DNA of 10,608 nucleotides, taken from contig JAFTUD010000029.1 of assembly GCA_017466455.1 (NCBI GenBank), positions 1 to 10,608 on the forward strand, in the 5' to 3' direction. Source of the stretch: Clostridia bacterium (GTDB lineage Bacteria > Bacillota_A > Clostridia > Oscillospirales > CAG-272). Both the position numbers and the translations under genes were made by a program. A model generated the notes under the pieces. The model saw only the letters and a program-made list of their open reading frames with translations, made no database searches and was not told the DNA's origin. This document shows positions 1-6,741 of the stretch, one piece after another (within the stretch, counting starts at the first letter, position 1; each line of letters starts with the position of its first letter).

Positions 1-5
1 TAGGC

Positions 6-31
6 AAAAAAGACAGCCACTTCAGTGGCTG
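6..31 (-). terminator. Intrinsic terminator downstream of the YwaF-like gene
   Basis: Read on the minus strand, CAGCCAC and GTGGCTG form a perfect 7-bp stem (31-25 with 20-14) closed by a TGAA loop. The bases TC and then six T residues (11-6) follow. This is the standard Rho-independent layout and it lies about 95 bases past the stop of the minus-strand membrane protein gene. It would end that transcript, or any small RNA made from the hairpin-rich stretch in between. Confidence 0.8.
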
Positions 32-41
32 CCTGTAAAGA

Positions 42-133
42 TGATGCGATTGGCGAATCTTTCAATATGTCTTGAGACATCGCAAGTATTATGCCCTTAT
101 AGGGCTTGTGCATACCACTAGTTTACTAGTGGT
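42..133 (-). other. Candidate structured RNA segment or repeat (several stem-loops)
   Basis: On the minus strand this stretch holds, in order: an 8-bp perfect hairpin ACCACTAG/CTAGTGGT with loop TAAA (133-114); a 5-bp hairpin GCCCT/AGGGC (105-93); and a two-part helix. In that helix TGCG (84-81) pairs with CGCA (48-45), and a 5-bp hairpin ATGTC/GACAT (80-67) stacks on it. The terminator follows. The first hairpin contains the stop codon of the upstream gene. The dense pairing suggests a structured 3' tail, a small RNA or a palindromic repeat element. On the plus strand the 8-bp hairpin is followed by TTTT, so it might also stop transcription entering from the left. I cannot assign a known RNA family. 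Confidence 0.4.
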
Positions 134-986
134 TTTGATTGTTATTTTTTGATTTTTTCTTGAATTTTTCGCGCACATCGGAGCAAAAGCCCGTAAAAGC
201 CTTGAAATCCACCGAAATGCACACAATAAAGGAAGCGAGTGTAATTCCGATATACATAGGAATAGCGTACCATAAAATCGGCACATAAAAGCCCGAGGAG
301 TTGCCCCCCATAAGAAAGCTCGGAGAAAAAATACCGATTATCTTAATAAGCCACTCAAACCCCTGTGGCGGAACAATAGACCAGCACGGATTTATCTCAC
401 AAAGGCTTGCATAAATATCGCTCGGATTTGTCGTTGGATAAAGCCCAAGAGCAAGGAAAATAATATCGTTTACAATAATTATTCCAAGCATCGCAAGGAA
501 TAAAAGCCCGATTTTCCAAAAATGTCGCCACCTAAGCTTAACAAGCCCCAAAAGCGGCGGCAAAATCGAAGAAATAAACAGTAGCGAGTGGCAAAGATAA
601 AAGCGATATGCCTCACTTTGAAACGCGCTTTGCCCGATAAACCAATAAGGCACAAGCATCGCAATCATTCCCGCAATCGTGCCAAGATAGACTATGAAAT
701 TTTTAAGTAGCTCACCGCCAAAAAGCCAAATAAAGGGTGAGCTTATAATAAGAAACGCACAAACATTGTAGGCACTGCTAAGATGCGGAGAAAAATCCCC
801 CCAGTAATGCGGATAAATAACCCCCTTCAAAAGGTGCTGAGCAAGATTTATAAAGGAAATTATCAAAACCGCCCTGTGCCGAATTGCCTCGGAGCGCCCC
901 CTCAAAAGAAAAAATAACCCTACACAAGCGCCCACCGCCAAAAGAATGTACGCAAAATACATAAAAGAGCCGTATTCAATCAGCAT
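126..986 (-). CDS. YwaF/TIGR02206-like integral membrane protein
   Basis: The product is a 286-residue, very hydrophobic protein with about seven predicted membrane segments, near residues 9-27, 40-56, 75-92, 97-115, 131-150, 157-181 and 238-262. Basic stretches such as LRGRSEAIRHR (about 28-38) and the Lys-rich tail (after about 270) fit cytoplasmic loops. Size, segment spacing and the polar residues within helices (HLLKG, FYLCHS, IIVNDIIF) resemble the YwaF/TIGR02206 membrane family, whose function is unknown. That assignment is from memory of the family pattern, not a search. The ATG start is supported by GGAG about 5 bases upstream (995-992) and by a consensus promoter on the same strand. 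The gene stands alone and is divergent from the next unit. The stop codon lies inside a hairpin, so the last residues (NNNQNH) may be an accident of element insertion. Confidence 0.7.
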   Translation of the reverse strand: MLIEYGSFMYFAYILLAVGACVGLFFLLRGRSEAIRHRAVLIISFINLAQHLLKGVIYPHYWGDFSPHLSSAYNVCAFLIISSPFIWLFGGELLKNFIVYLGTIAGMIAMLVPYWFIGQSAFQSEAYRFYLCHSLLFISSILPPLLGLVKLRWRHFWKIGLLFLAMLGIIIVNDIIFLALGLYPTTNPSDIYASLCEINPCWSIVPPQGFEWLIKIIGIFSPSFLMGGNSSGFYVPILWYAIPMYIGITLASFIVCISVDFKAFTGFCSDVREKFKKKSKNNNQNH

Positions 987-1026
987 AAAAACTCCAAAAT
1001 AATCGTTTTTGTTAGGATATGCAATA

Positions 1027-1055
1027 ATTTTAACATTATTTTTATATCAAGTCAA
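1027..1055 (-). promoter_or_regulatory. Sigma-A promoter of the YwaF-like gene
   Basis: On the minus strand TTGACT (1055-1050) and TAAAAT (1032-1027) are separated by exactly 17 bases, with TG one base before the -10 (extended -10). Transcription would start near 1020, giving a short leader of about 35 bases before the ATG at 986. It lies back to back with the plus-strand promoter: the two -35 boxes are 20 bases apart. Confidence 0.75.
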
Positions 1056-1075
1056 TAAAAATAAGGCAAATATTG

Positions 1076-1104
1076 TTGCAAAAAGTAAAAAACTATGCTA
1101 ATAT
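1076..1104 (+). promoter_or_regulatory. Sigma-A promoter of the three-gene plus-strand unit
   Basis: TTGCAA (1076-1081), a 17-base spacer and TAATAT (1099-1104) with TGC immediately before the -10 make a strong extended -10 promoter. Transcription would start near 1110, about 30 bases upstream of the GTG start at 1142. No operator-like inverted repeat is evident within it. Confidence 0.75.
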
Positions 1105-1127
1105 ATTAAAATAAGATATTTTAAAGT

Positions 1128-1136
1128 AGAGGTGAT
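1128..1136 (+). promoter_or_regulatory. Ribosome binding site deciding a GTG start
   Basis: AGAGGTGAT is a good Shine-Dalgarno match placed five bases before GTG at 1142. It supports GTG rather than any internal ATG as the start of the following gene. Confidence 0.6.
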
Positions 1137-1141
1137 AGCTT

Positions 1142-1642
1142 GTGATTACCCCAGAAAGACAGTTTTATATATTCGGCATGGGACATAGAGAGAAATATGT
1201 CTATAAAGCAGGTGGTGACCTTATTCGTGTGTCAAATGGCGAGGTCGTGCATCACTTTGATGTTAAAAATGAAAAATTCCTTTTTGATAGATATATGGTA
1301 GTCGTTTGGACAAATGACGGAAAAATATTTAATATCGTTGAAGATGAAAGCGGACTTTATTTAAAGGACATTACAAACGGTAGCGAAATCATAATAGAGT
1401 GCCTTGCCTCGGGCGAAAAAATCAACCTTCCCGACTTTGAGGATTGTAAATACAGCGCCCAGCTTCGCATTCTTCATCAAGAGATTTTGACAAGCTTTAT
1501 AGGGAATGAGCCTGTGCCTAATATCTATGTATATAATAAAGCGTGGTACCGTGACGGCGCAATGATGGCTCTCGCTCTTGAAAAAACGGGAAATATCAAC
1601 CTATTAAAGCCTTGGGCGCTTCTCTGTTACCGACCTTTATGA
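1142..1642 (+). CDS. Six-hairpin-glycosidase-like protein, N-terminal part (frameshifted)
   Basis: This is the first part of one gene broken by a frameshift. It starts at GTG behind a good ribosome site and reads to a stop at 1640. The last in-frame family-like residues are ..LKPWAL near 1621, after which the reading (LCYRPL) looks out of frame. The N-terminal ~95 residues look beta-rich. From about residue 100 the protein becomes helical and contains NKAWYRDGAMMALALEKTGN, a Trp/Tyr-Arg-Asp-Gly motif of the kind seen in (alpha/alpha)6 six-hairpin glycosidases. I recognise the fold style only, not a named family or substrate. It is first in an operon with an ADP-ribosylglycohydrolase-type protein. 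Removing one base around 1619-1623 joins it to the downstream segment and gives a protein of about 350 residues. Confidence 0.6.
   Translation: MITPERQFYIFGMGHREKYVYKAGGDLIRVSNGEVVHHFDVKNEKFLFDRYMVVVWTNDGKIFNIVEDESGLYLKDITNGSEIIIECLASGEKINLPDFEDCKYSAQLRILHQEILTSFIGNEPVPNIYVYNKAWYRDGAMMALALEKTGNINLLKPWALLCYRPL
1619..1626 (+). other. Frameshift point (one extra base) in the glycosidase-like gene
   Basis: Frame 2 reads ..KPWAL-LCYRPL-stop, while frame 3 from here reads SVTDLYDRNNKGNCEPDNLGQ and on without a stop to 2195. Reading GCG CTC TCT GTT ACC instead of GCG CTT CTC TGT TAC restores one continuous protein, so a single extra base in CTTCTCT explains the break. It could be a sequencing or assembly error, a real inactivating mutation, or less likely +1 programmed slippage on CTT. 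Confidence 0.8.
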
Positions 1643-1697
1643 TAGGAATAATAAGGGTAATTGTGAGCCGGATAATCTCGGTCAGCTCGCCTTCGTT

Positions 1698-2195
1698 TTG
1701 TCCTTCTTCGTTGATAAAACCTACCCACTTATCACTAAAATAGTAGATGAGGCAAGGCGCATCACCGAAAACGGACTTTTAACAGGTCTTACCGACTATA
1801 ATCACCACGAAATCTACTCAACCCTTTGGCTAAAGCTCGCGCTTGAAAGGCTTGATATTGATACATCATTTATCAAAATTCCAAACGAATTTGATAGCTA
1901 TGCCCGTATGCTTTGGATGTGTAGACAGGATGTTGAGCGCCAAACCCCATACGAAAATAAGTATGATGAATGGTACCCCTACCTTTGGTGGGCAGTAAAG
2001 CATTTTGAAAATGAGCCGATTGATGAAAAATATCTTGAAATAAAATACCCAATGAGCTGGGAAATATGCGCTTCTGAGGCAATCTACGAAAATATCGCCC
2101 CGCTTAGCGAGGAATACGCAAAAAATAAATGTGGCGCGCCTCATTCGTGGCACGCAAGCGAAATGCTTTTATACCTAATCGAAATGAAAAAGTAG
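1698..2195 (+). CDS. Six-hairpin-glycosidase-like protein, C-terminal part (frameshifted)
   Basis: This is the second part of the same gene. The true frame is already open from about 1623 (SVTDLYDRNN..), so the TTG at 1698 is only the first formal start codon. No ribosome site precedes it, which argues against independent translation. The sequence is helical and rich in aromatic and acidic residues (YNHHEIYSTLWLKLALERL, NKYDEWYPYLWWAVKHF) and ends with PHSWHASEMLLYLIEMKK. Paired helices and surface Trp/Tyr/Glu fit an (alpha/alpha)6 carbohydrate-active fold. The stop at 2193 overlaps the ribosome site of the next gene, so the full-length gene would be tightly linked to it. Without repair the gene may be a pseudogene. 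Confidence 0.6.
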   Translation: MSFFVDKTYPLITKIVDEARRITENGLLTGLTDYNHHEIYSTLWLKLALERLDIDTSFIKIPNEFDSYARMLWMCRQDVERQTPYENKYDEWYPYLWWAVKHFENEPIDEKYLEIKYPMSWEICASEAIYENIAPLSEEYAKNKCGAPHSWHASEMLLYLIEMKK

Positions 2196-2204
2196 GAGAA
2201 AGTT

Positions 2205-3572
2205 ATGCCGGGATATGCAAATTACAAAAGACTTTATATAGAAGAGTATAAAACGCTTTTTGAAGAAGGTTACGATGTCGAAAAATATATTGTAGATGAT
2301 GAAAACAGCGAAGATTTTTGCCCAAATCCTCAAAATGTAGATAATTATCCCACAGGCGATGACTTTTGGCAAAAACCTTATGAAAATCTTGTTAAGGTTA
2401 TGGATACACCGCTTCGTGCCGATTTTCCTTATATAGAGCCCAATACCTTTGATGAAATAAAGGCACAAACCATACTCGCCCCCGTCCTTGAACCGATTAG
2501 TGATGAGGAATATGAAAAGAGAATACAAGGCGGATTTTACGGAAGATGCGCCTCGGTAATCCTTGGAAAACCGCTTGAAATGGGACTTAGCAAGGATTTT
2601 ATCAAAAAATATCTTGAAAGTGTCAATGCTTATCCACTAAACGACTTCGTTCCCGAAAAGAGTGAAAAGCTTGACTTCACCCTTCGTCAGGACTGTATTT
2701 ACAGCACAAAAGGTCATGTCAAATTCGCACAAAGTGATGACGATATAAACTATACCTTGCTAGGACTTCGTTTTATCGAAATCTACGGCTTTGAAATTGA
2801 GCCGTGGAAAGTAGTTACCAACTGGGCGGACAATATCGCATATCAATGGTGTTGGTGCGCTTCAAGAGTAGCGTATTATCACTATGTCAGAGACGAAATC
2901 CCCTACGAAAAGCGCCCCTATGTCATAAACCCATGGCGTGAATGTATCGACGGTCAAATAAGAACCGATATTTGGGGATATGTTTTCCCATCTCAACTTG
3001 ATAAGGCTATGTTGCATTCTTTCAAAGATACATCAGCAACCCTTACCAAAAACGGAATTTATGGCGGAATGTTTGTTGCAGGCGCAATTGCGGGTGCACT
3101 TTCCAAAAATCCAACAGTCGATAAAATCATCGACTCAGGTCTTGCCTCGATCCCTAAAAAATCAAGACTTTTCGAGGCGATTTCGCTTGTTAGAGAGTGG
3201 TTCAAAGAAACTCCCGATTGGAACACGGTCGCTGACAAAATCCTTGAAAAATACGGACATATTCCGTGTGAGGGAACAATAAATAATATGGCAATGGTTG
3301 CCCTTGGCATTATCGCGGGTGAACTTGATTATACAAAGAGTATAACAATTGCCACAATGTGCGGTCTTGATACAGACTGCAACGCAGGAACAGTCGGTAG
3401 TATTGTCGGCTGTGCCGTTGGTATTGATAATATTGAAAAGCGCTGGATTGACCCTTTAAATGACACAATAAAAAGCACCGTTGCGTGTTTTGGAGATTGC
3501 AAAATTAGTGAAATTTGCAGAAGAATTATAAGCGCAAAGAAAAAGGCGGATAGATTGTTCGCCGAGAAGTAA
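2205..3572 (+). CDS. ADP-ribosylglycohydrolase (DraG/ARH) family protein
   Basis: The product has 455 residues. The ADP-ribosylglycohydrolase fold begins near residue 106 with GGFYGRCASVILGKPLE, the Gly-rich family start. It contains the acidic metal-site motif SDDDINYT (Asp178-180) and the second metal motif CGLDTDCNAGTVGSIVG (Asp389, Asp391). A middle part, IRTDIWGYVFPSQLDKAM followed by NGIYGGMFVAGAIAGAL, also follows the family pattern. Family members remove ADP-ribose from proteins or small molecules using two Mg2+ ions. All the expected Asp ligands appear present, so it is probably active; the substrate is unknown. Residues 1-105 are an extra acidic, aromatic-rich segment not part of the core. 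The start is ATG, with AGGAG overlapping the previous stop. The protein is cytoplasmic, with no signal peptide. The glycosidase-like neighbour hints at a sugar- or nucleotide-conjugate substrate (inference). Confidence 0.85.
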   Translation: MPGYANYKRLYIEEYKTLFEEGYDVEKYIVDDENSEDFCPNPQNVDNYPTGDDFWQKPYENLVKVMDTPLRADFPYIEPNTFDEIKAQTILAPVLEPISDEEYEKRIQGGFYGRCASVILGKPLEMGLSKDFIKKYLESVNAYPLNDFVPEKSEKLDFTLRQDCIYSTKGHVKFAQSDDDINYTLLGLRFIEIYGFEIEPWKVVTNWADNIAYQWCWCASRVAYYHYVRDEIPYEKRPYVINPWRECIDGQIRTDIWGYVFPSQLDKAMLHSFKDTSATLTKNGIYGGMFVAGAIAGALSKNPTVDKIIDSGLASIPKKSRLFEAISLVREWFKETPDWNTVADKILEKYGHIPCEGTINNMAMVALGIIAGELDYTKSITIATMCGLDTDCNAGTVGSIVGCAVGIDNIEKRWIDPLNDTIKSTVACFGDCKISEICRRIISAKKKADRLFAEK

Positions 3573-3595
3573 AAAGCAAGAAAGGTCTAATCAAA

Positions 3596-4384
3596 ATGTC
3601 GGAATTACGCTTTAAATTAGCAATATTTAAGGAGCTTCCGTTTATCATCACTCACTTAGGTAAGGCGAGAAGAATGATAAGAGAAACCGATAAATATTCA
3701 AGCGAGGATAGATTTAGCTTTGCCTCATCTATAATGGATAGAATGAGAAAATCAGCAAAAACAAGCACCCTTATCTACGGTATGGAAAGCCTACCAAGCG
3801 AGGGCGGATATGTAATGTACTCAAACCATCAGGGAAGATATGACGGAATAGGAATTTTAAGCTCCTTTGGCAAGCCCTGCCGTGCCCTTTGGAAAAAATC
3901 CGCCGCCGATTATATCGTGGCAAGAGAGTGCGCAGGACTCATAGAAGCAAAGATAATAGATGTTGAAAATGAGCTTCTTGATACCCTTAGAAAAATCAAC
4001 CAAATCGCAAAAGAGGTAAGGGATGAAAACAGAATATACCTCATCTTCCCCGAGGGCTACTATAAGGATAATAAAAATACCCTTCAGGAGTTCAAAAGCG
4101 GATGCTTCCGTTGCTCCTCAAAGTCCCAAACCCCAATCGTTCCAATATGCCTCTATGACTCTTGGAAATCAATGAACCAAGGACTTTTTAAGGGTAAGGT
4201 CGTAACGCAAATTCACTACCTTGACCCAATCCCCTACGAGGACTATAAGGATATGAAGGATACCGAAATCGCCGAAATGGTAAAATCAAAAATCCAAGAG
4301 AGAATAGACCTCATAAATAGCGGAAAATTTGAAGGCACTCCCTCAAAAATCCTCGGAAAAATCAAATCAAAACCCATTGATTAA
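3596..4384 (+). CDS. PlsC-type 1-acylglycerol-3-phosphate acyltransferase
   Basis: The product has 262 residues. It contains the acyltransferase motif NHQGRYD (His78 and Asp83, the HX4D catalytic pair) and the glycerol-phosphate-binding motif FPEG (151-154), followed by YYKDN and then TPIVPICLYDS. This is the LPLAT/PlsC pattern: transfer of an acyl chain to lysophosphatidic acid or a similar acceptor at the inner membrane face. The N terminus has only modest hydrophobic segments (about 8-20), so association with the membrane is probably peripheral. The usual Thr after FPEG is replaced by Tyr, which with the gene context suggests a divergent PlsC homologue rather than the housekeeping enzyme. 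It starts at ATG behind AAGAAAGG, 23 bases after the ADP-ribosylglycohydrolase gene, and is the last gene of the unit. Confidence 0.85.
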   Translation: MSELRFKLAIFKELPFIITHLGKARRMIRETDKYSSEDRFSFASSIMDRMRKSAKTSTLIYGMESLPSEGGYVMYSNHQGRYDGIGILSSFGKPCRALWKKSAADYIVARECAGLIEAKIIDVENELLDTLRKINQIAKEVRDENRIYLIFPEGYYKDNKNTLQEFKSGCFRCSSKSQTPIVPICLYDSWKSMNQGLFKGKVVTQIHYLDPIPYEDYKDMKDTEIAEMVKSKIQERIDLINSGKFEGTPSKILGKIKSKPID

Positions 4385-4420
4385 AGCAGAGAACTAAAAT
4401 GCGAAATTAACAAAATAAAA

Positions 4421-4467
4421 GGTTTTTGAATTTTTAAATTCTAAAATTTTAAAACCAATCAAAAACC
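4421..4467. repeat. AT-rich inverted repeat
   Basis: GGTTTTTGA (4421-4429) and TCAAAAACC (4459-4467) are perfect 9-base inverted arms around an AT-only interior that itself contains smaller palindromes. It sits between the PlsC stop and the strong terminator. It has no U-tract arrangement typical of a terminator, and its role is unclear. Confidence 0.5.
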
Positions 4468-4475
4468 CACTAAAC

Positions 4476-4509
4476 AAAAAACAGTTGCGATTTTTTGCAA
4501 CTGTTTTTT
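4476..4509. terminator. Bidirectional intrinsic terminator between convergent genes
   Basis: AAAAAACAGTTGC (4476-4488) and GCAACTGTTTTTT (4497-4509) are perfect 13-base inverted arms around an 8-base loop. Both strands therefore read a stem followed by six U residues. It serves the plus-strand unit ending at 4384 and the minus-strand LRR gene ending at 4534. Confidence 0.9.
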
Positions 4510-4533
4510 GTCGTTTATTTAGTTGTATTTTGT

Positions 4534-6645
4534 TTAACTGCGTGTCCAAATATCATCGCAATATGTTGATGTTAGATATTTCGCAGCAGTAGATGTATCT
4601 GATAAAATGCTTGAGAATACGCTTGTAACAACATTACAGTACCATCCATTTGGATTTTCAAATGTTACGCTTGCAAGAGAGGTGCAATTCTCAAACGCAT
4701 AGGGTCTTATCGTAGTTACACTATATGGAAGTGTTACGCTTTTAAGAGAGGTGCAGCCCTTGAACGCAGCGTCATTAATCGTAGTTACGCTATTGGGAAT
4801 TGTTATGCTTGTAAGCGAGGCACAACCCTCGAACGCTTCGCTTCCTATCAAGGTTACGCTATCTGAAATTGTAACGCTCGTAAGTGCGGTGCAATTTCTA
4901 AAACTAAAATCACTTATTGTGGTTCCACCGTTTATAATTGCCGTCTTTAAGCTTCCCTTAGGAATATGTGAAATTGCGGAAGTAGGTATGGTTACATTTT
5001 CTATTGGACAACCACTAAATGCCATTTCTTCTATTTCAATTTTATCATTGGTAATTGTCACGCTTGTAAGAGAGGGTAGGTAATAGAACGCTTGCTTCCT
5101 TATTACGCTTATGCCGTCTCCAATTGTTACACTTTCAAGTGATTCGCAGTTTAAGAAGGCCTGATACCCTATTGAGGGGAGTGTTCCACCAATTATAACT
5201 ACCGTTTTCAAATTATATTTAGGGATGTATGAAATTGCATTGGAAGGTATGGTAGCGTTTTCTATTTTGAGATCGCGGAACGCACTGCTTCCTATTGTCT
5301 TTACACTATTTGGAATTGTAATGCTTCTAATTGAACCACAACTATAGAACGCATAGTCGCCTATTGAGCATACGCCATTTGGGATTTCTACACTTGTAAG
5401 CGAGGAGCAATACATGAACGCATGGTTTCCTATTGAGATTACACTATTTGGGATAGTTAGGTTCGTAATTGAGACACAATCATAGAACGCATAGTCCCCT
5501 ATTGAGGTTACGCCATTTGGTATAGTTACCTTTTTTATATCGTAACACTTGAAGAAAGCGTATTGATAGGTTTCATAATCATTATTCTTATAGTTATCTG
5601 GCAAGATAAGCTCGGTTTCAGCGCCTACATATCCTATAAGATAACATTTATCTTCCCAAGTCATAAACATGTGATTGTTTACCGTTTCGAGTATGCTTGA
5701 CTCGTCAAGAGAGGCGTGTACTATCTTTGCATAACAGCCTATATATCCATTATCATTAGAGCCTACAGCTATATTGAGTGAAGATGGATTATATACCTCT
5801 ACAAGCTTGTAGCATTTATAAAACGCATAGTCTCCTATCGAGGTTACACTATTTGATATTGTTACACTCATAATAGATATGCACCCTCTAAACGCGTTAT
5901 CTTTAATTTCCGTTATTGTAGTTGGTATTACAAGGTCGGTTACAAGTTCTCCGTTTAGATATAGTTTTGCTCCATTAGACAGTGGATTTGAAGAAGAATT
6001 GTCAAATGAAATATTACACCACTGCTCTATTGTGCCAAGATAATTTACTCTTTCAATTGATGGGCAATCCTCAAAAGCACCATATTTCATCGAGGTTATG
6101 CTGCTGGGGATAGTTATACTTGTAATTGAGCGACAATCCATTGCAATATCTCCTATAGAGGATACGGGCTTGTCATTATATGTGCTTGGAATTACAAGAC
6201 TTGTGTCAGTGCAAGTGCCTAGTCCGGCTAAAATGTATGTATCAGTTGCCCAATCAAGGTGAAATTCAAGTCCTTGACTTGCTTGTTCTATCTTGCAATG
6301 CTTGCATTTCCCAAGCTCGTATGTATGAATGCCGGTCGCAGGGATTTCTTCTTCTACATGTTTACCGCATAAGCAAGTTTTTCTTTTAAGCCCTTTTTCA
6401 ATGCATGTTGCCTCTGTTACTGTTTGCCACTCTCCAAACTCACATATATGAGGCTCAGCGGAGTCATCTGTACTTGATGCTTCTTCATCAACGGAACTGC
6501 TTGAGTTTTCCTCTGCGCTTGAGGAACTTTCTTGTTCGTTTGATGAAGCTTGCTCACTACTTTCTTCATCTTCCTCGCATGATGCGAATGATATTAATAT
6601 CATCATAAGCATCAATGCCAACACTAAAACCAATACTTTTTTCAT
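4534..6645 (-). CDS. BspA-like leucine-rich repeat (LRR_5) lipoprotein
   Basis: The product has 703 residues. A Lys-Lys signal peptide with a long hydrophobic core ends in SFAS-Cys23, a probable (slightly weak) lipobox, so the protein is likely exported and lipid-anchored. Residues 24-66 form a Ser/Glu linker of cell-wall-spanning type. Residues about 67-125 hold a Cys-rich module (CEFGEW, TCIEKG, CLCGK, CKHCK) of the kind seen before LRRs in clostridial surface proteins. From about 130 on come repeated 23-residue units of the form SIGDYAFYxCxSLTSVTIPNSV, the LRR_5/BspA pattern. The protein ends with FENPNGWYC and AAKYLTSTYCDDIWTRS. Such proteins are usually surface binding proteins; the ligand is unknown. 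The ATG at 6645 is chosen because AAAGGAG precedes it and a signal peptide follows. A longer reading from 6753 would run through the leader terminator. Expression is probably controlled by that leader. Confidence 0.85.
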   Translation of the reverse strand: MKKVLVLVLALMLMMILISFASCEEDEESSEQASSNEQESSSSAEENSSSSVDEEASSTDDSAEPHICEFGEWQTVTEATCIEKGLKRKTCLCGKHVEEEIPATGIHTYELGKCKHCKIEQASQGLEFHLDWATDTYILAGLGTCTDTSLVIPSTYNDKPVSSIGDIAMDCRSITSITIPSSITSMKYGAFEDCPSIERVNYLGTIEQWCNISFDNSSSNPLSNGAKLYLNGELVTDLVIPTTITEIKDNAFRGCISIMSVTISNSVTSIGDYAFYKCYKLVEVYNPSSLNIAVGSNDNGYIGCYAKIVHASLDESSILETVNNHMFMTWEDKCYLIGYVGAETELILPDNYKNNDYETYQYAFFKCYDIKKVTIPNGVTSIGDYAFYDCVSITNLTIPNSVISIGNHAFMYCSSLTSVEIPNGVCSIGDYAFYSCGSIRSITIPNSVKTIGSSAFRDLKIENATIPSNAISYIPKYNLKTVVIIGGTLPSIGYQAFLNCESLESVTIGDGISVIRKQAFYYLPSLTSVTITNDKIEIEEMAFSGCPIENVTIPTSAISHIPKGSLKTAIINGGTTISDFSFRNCTALTSVTISDSVTLIGSEAFEGCASLTSITIPNSVTTINDAAFKGCTSLKSVTLPYSVTTIRPYAFENCTSLASVTFENPNGWYCNVVTSVFSSILSDTSTAAKYLTSTYCDDIWTRS
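5290..5530 (-). repeat. 69-bp tandem units encoding 23-residue LRRs
   Basis: On the plus strand the word GAACGC recurs at 5347, 5416 and 5485, exactly 69 bases apart. It is followed each time by CAT-GTnnCCTATTGAG-type sequence. The neighbouring units at 5822 and elsewhere are more diverged. The near-identical DNA shows recent duplication or gene conversion of LRR units within the gene, and marks a site where copy number may vary. Confidence 0.75.
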
Positions 6646-6653
6646 TTTCTTTT

Positions 6654-6660
6654 CTCCTTT
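6654..6660 (-). promoter_or_regulatory. Ribosome binding site deciding the LRR lipoprotein start
   Basis: AAAGGAG on the minus strand is placed eight bases before the ATG at 6645. It lies downstream of the leader terminator, so the ORF extension upstream of this ATG is not coding. Confidence 0.8.
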
Positions 6661-6687
6661 GATAAAAGTTTTTCTTTTTACTGCAAC

Positions 6688-6719
6688 AAAAAAGTGCCGC
6701 CCTAAGAAGGAAGCGGCAC
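6688..6719 (-). terminator. Intrinsic terminator inside the LRR gene leader
   Basis: On the minus strand GTGCCGC (6719-6713) pairs perfectly with GCGGCAC (6700-6694) around a 12-base loop, followed directly by six T residues (6693-6688). It lies between the promoter (6882-6854) and the ribosome site (6660), so the gene is expressed only by read-through or antitermination. Otherwise the upstream transcript is a free small RNA of about 160 bases. Confidence 0.85.
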
Positions 6720-6741
6720 CTGTAAAAATGCACCTTCCGCC

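Noticed and set aside
41..121. Short plus-strand ORF beginning MMRLANLS
   Set aside because: It coincides with stem-loops, has no convincing ribosome site and shows no protein features, so structure is the better explanation.
1605..1642. Programmed +1 frameshift as the main explanation
   Set aside because: The site lacks a following stop codon, a stimulatory Shine-Dalgarno-like element or a downstream structure of known +1 cases; an extra base is simpler.
4751..5083. Plus-strand ORF of 110 codons opposite the LRR gene
   Set aside because: It is the antisense shadow of repetitive LRR codons, with no ribosome site or recognisable protein features.
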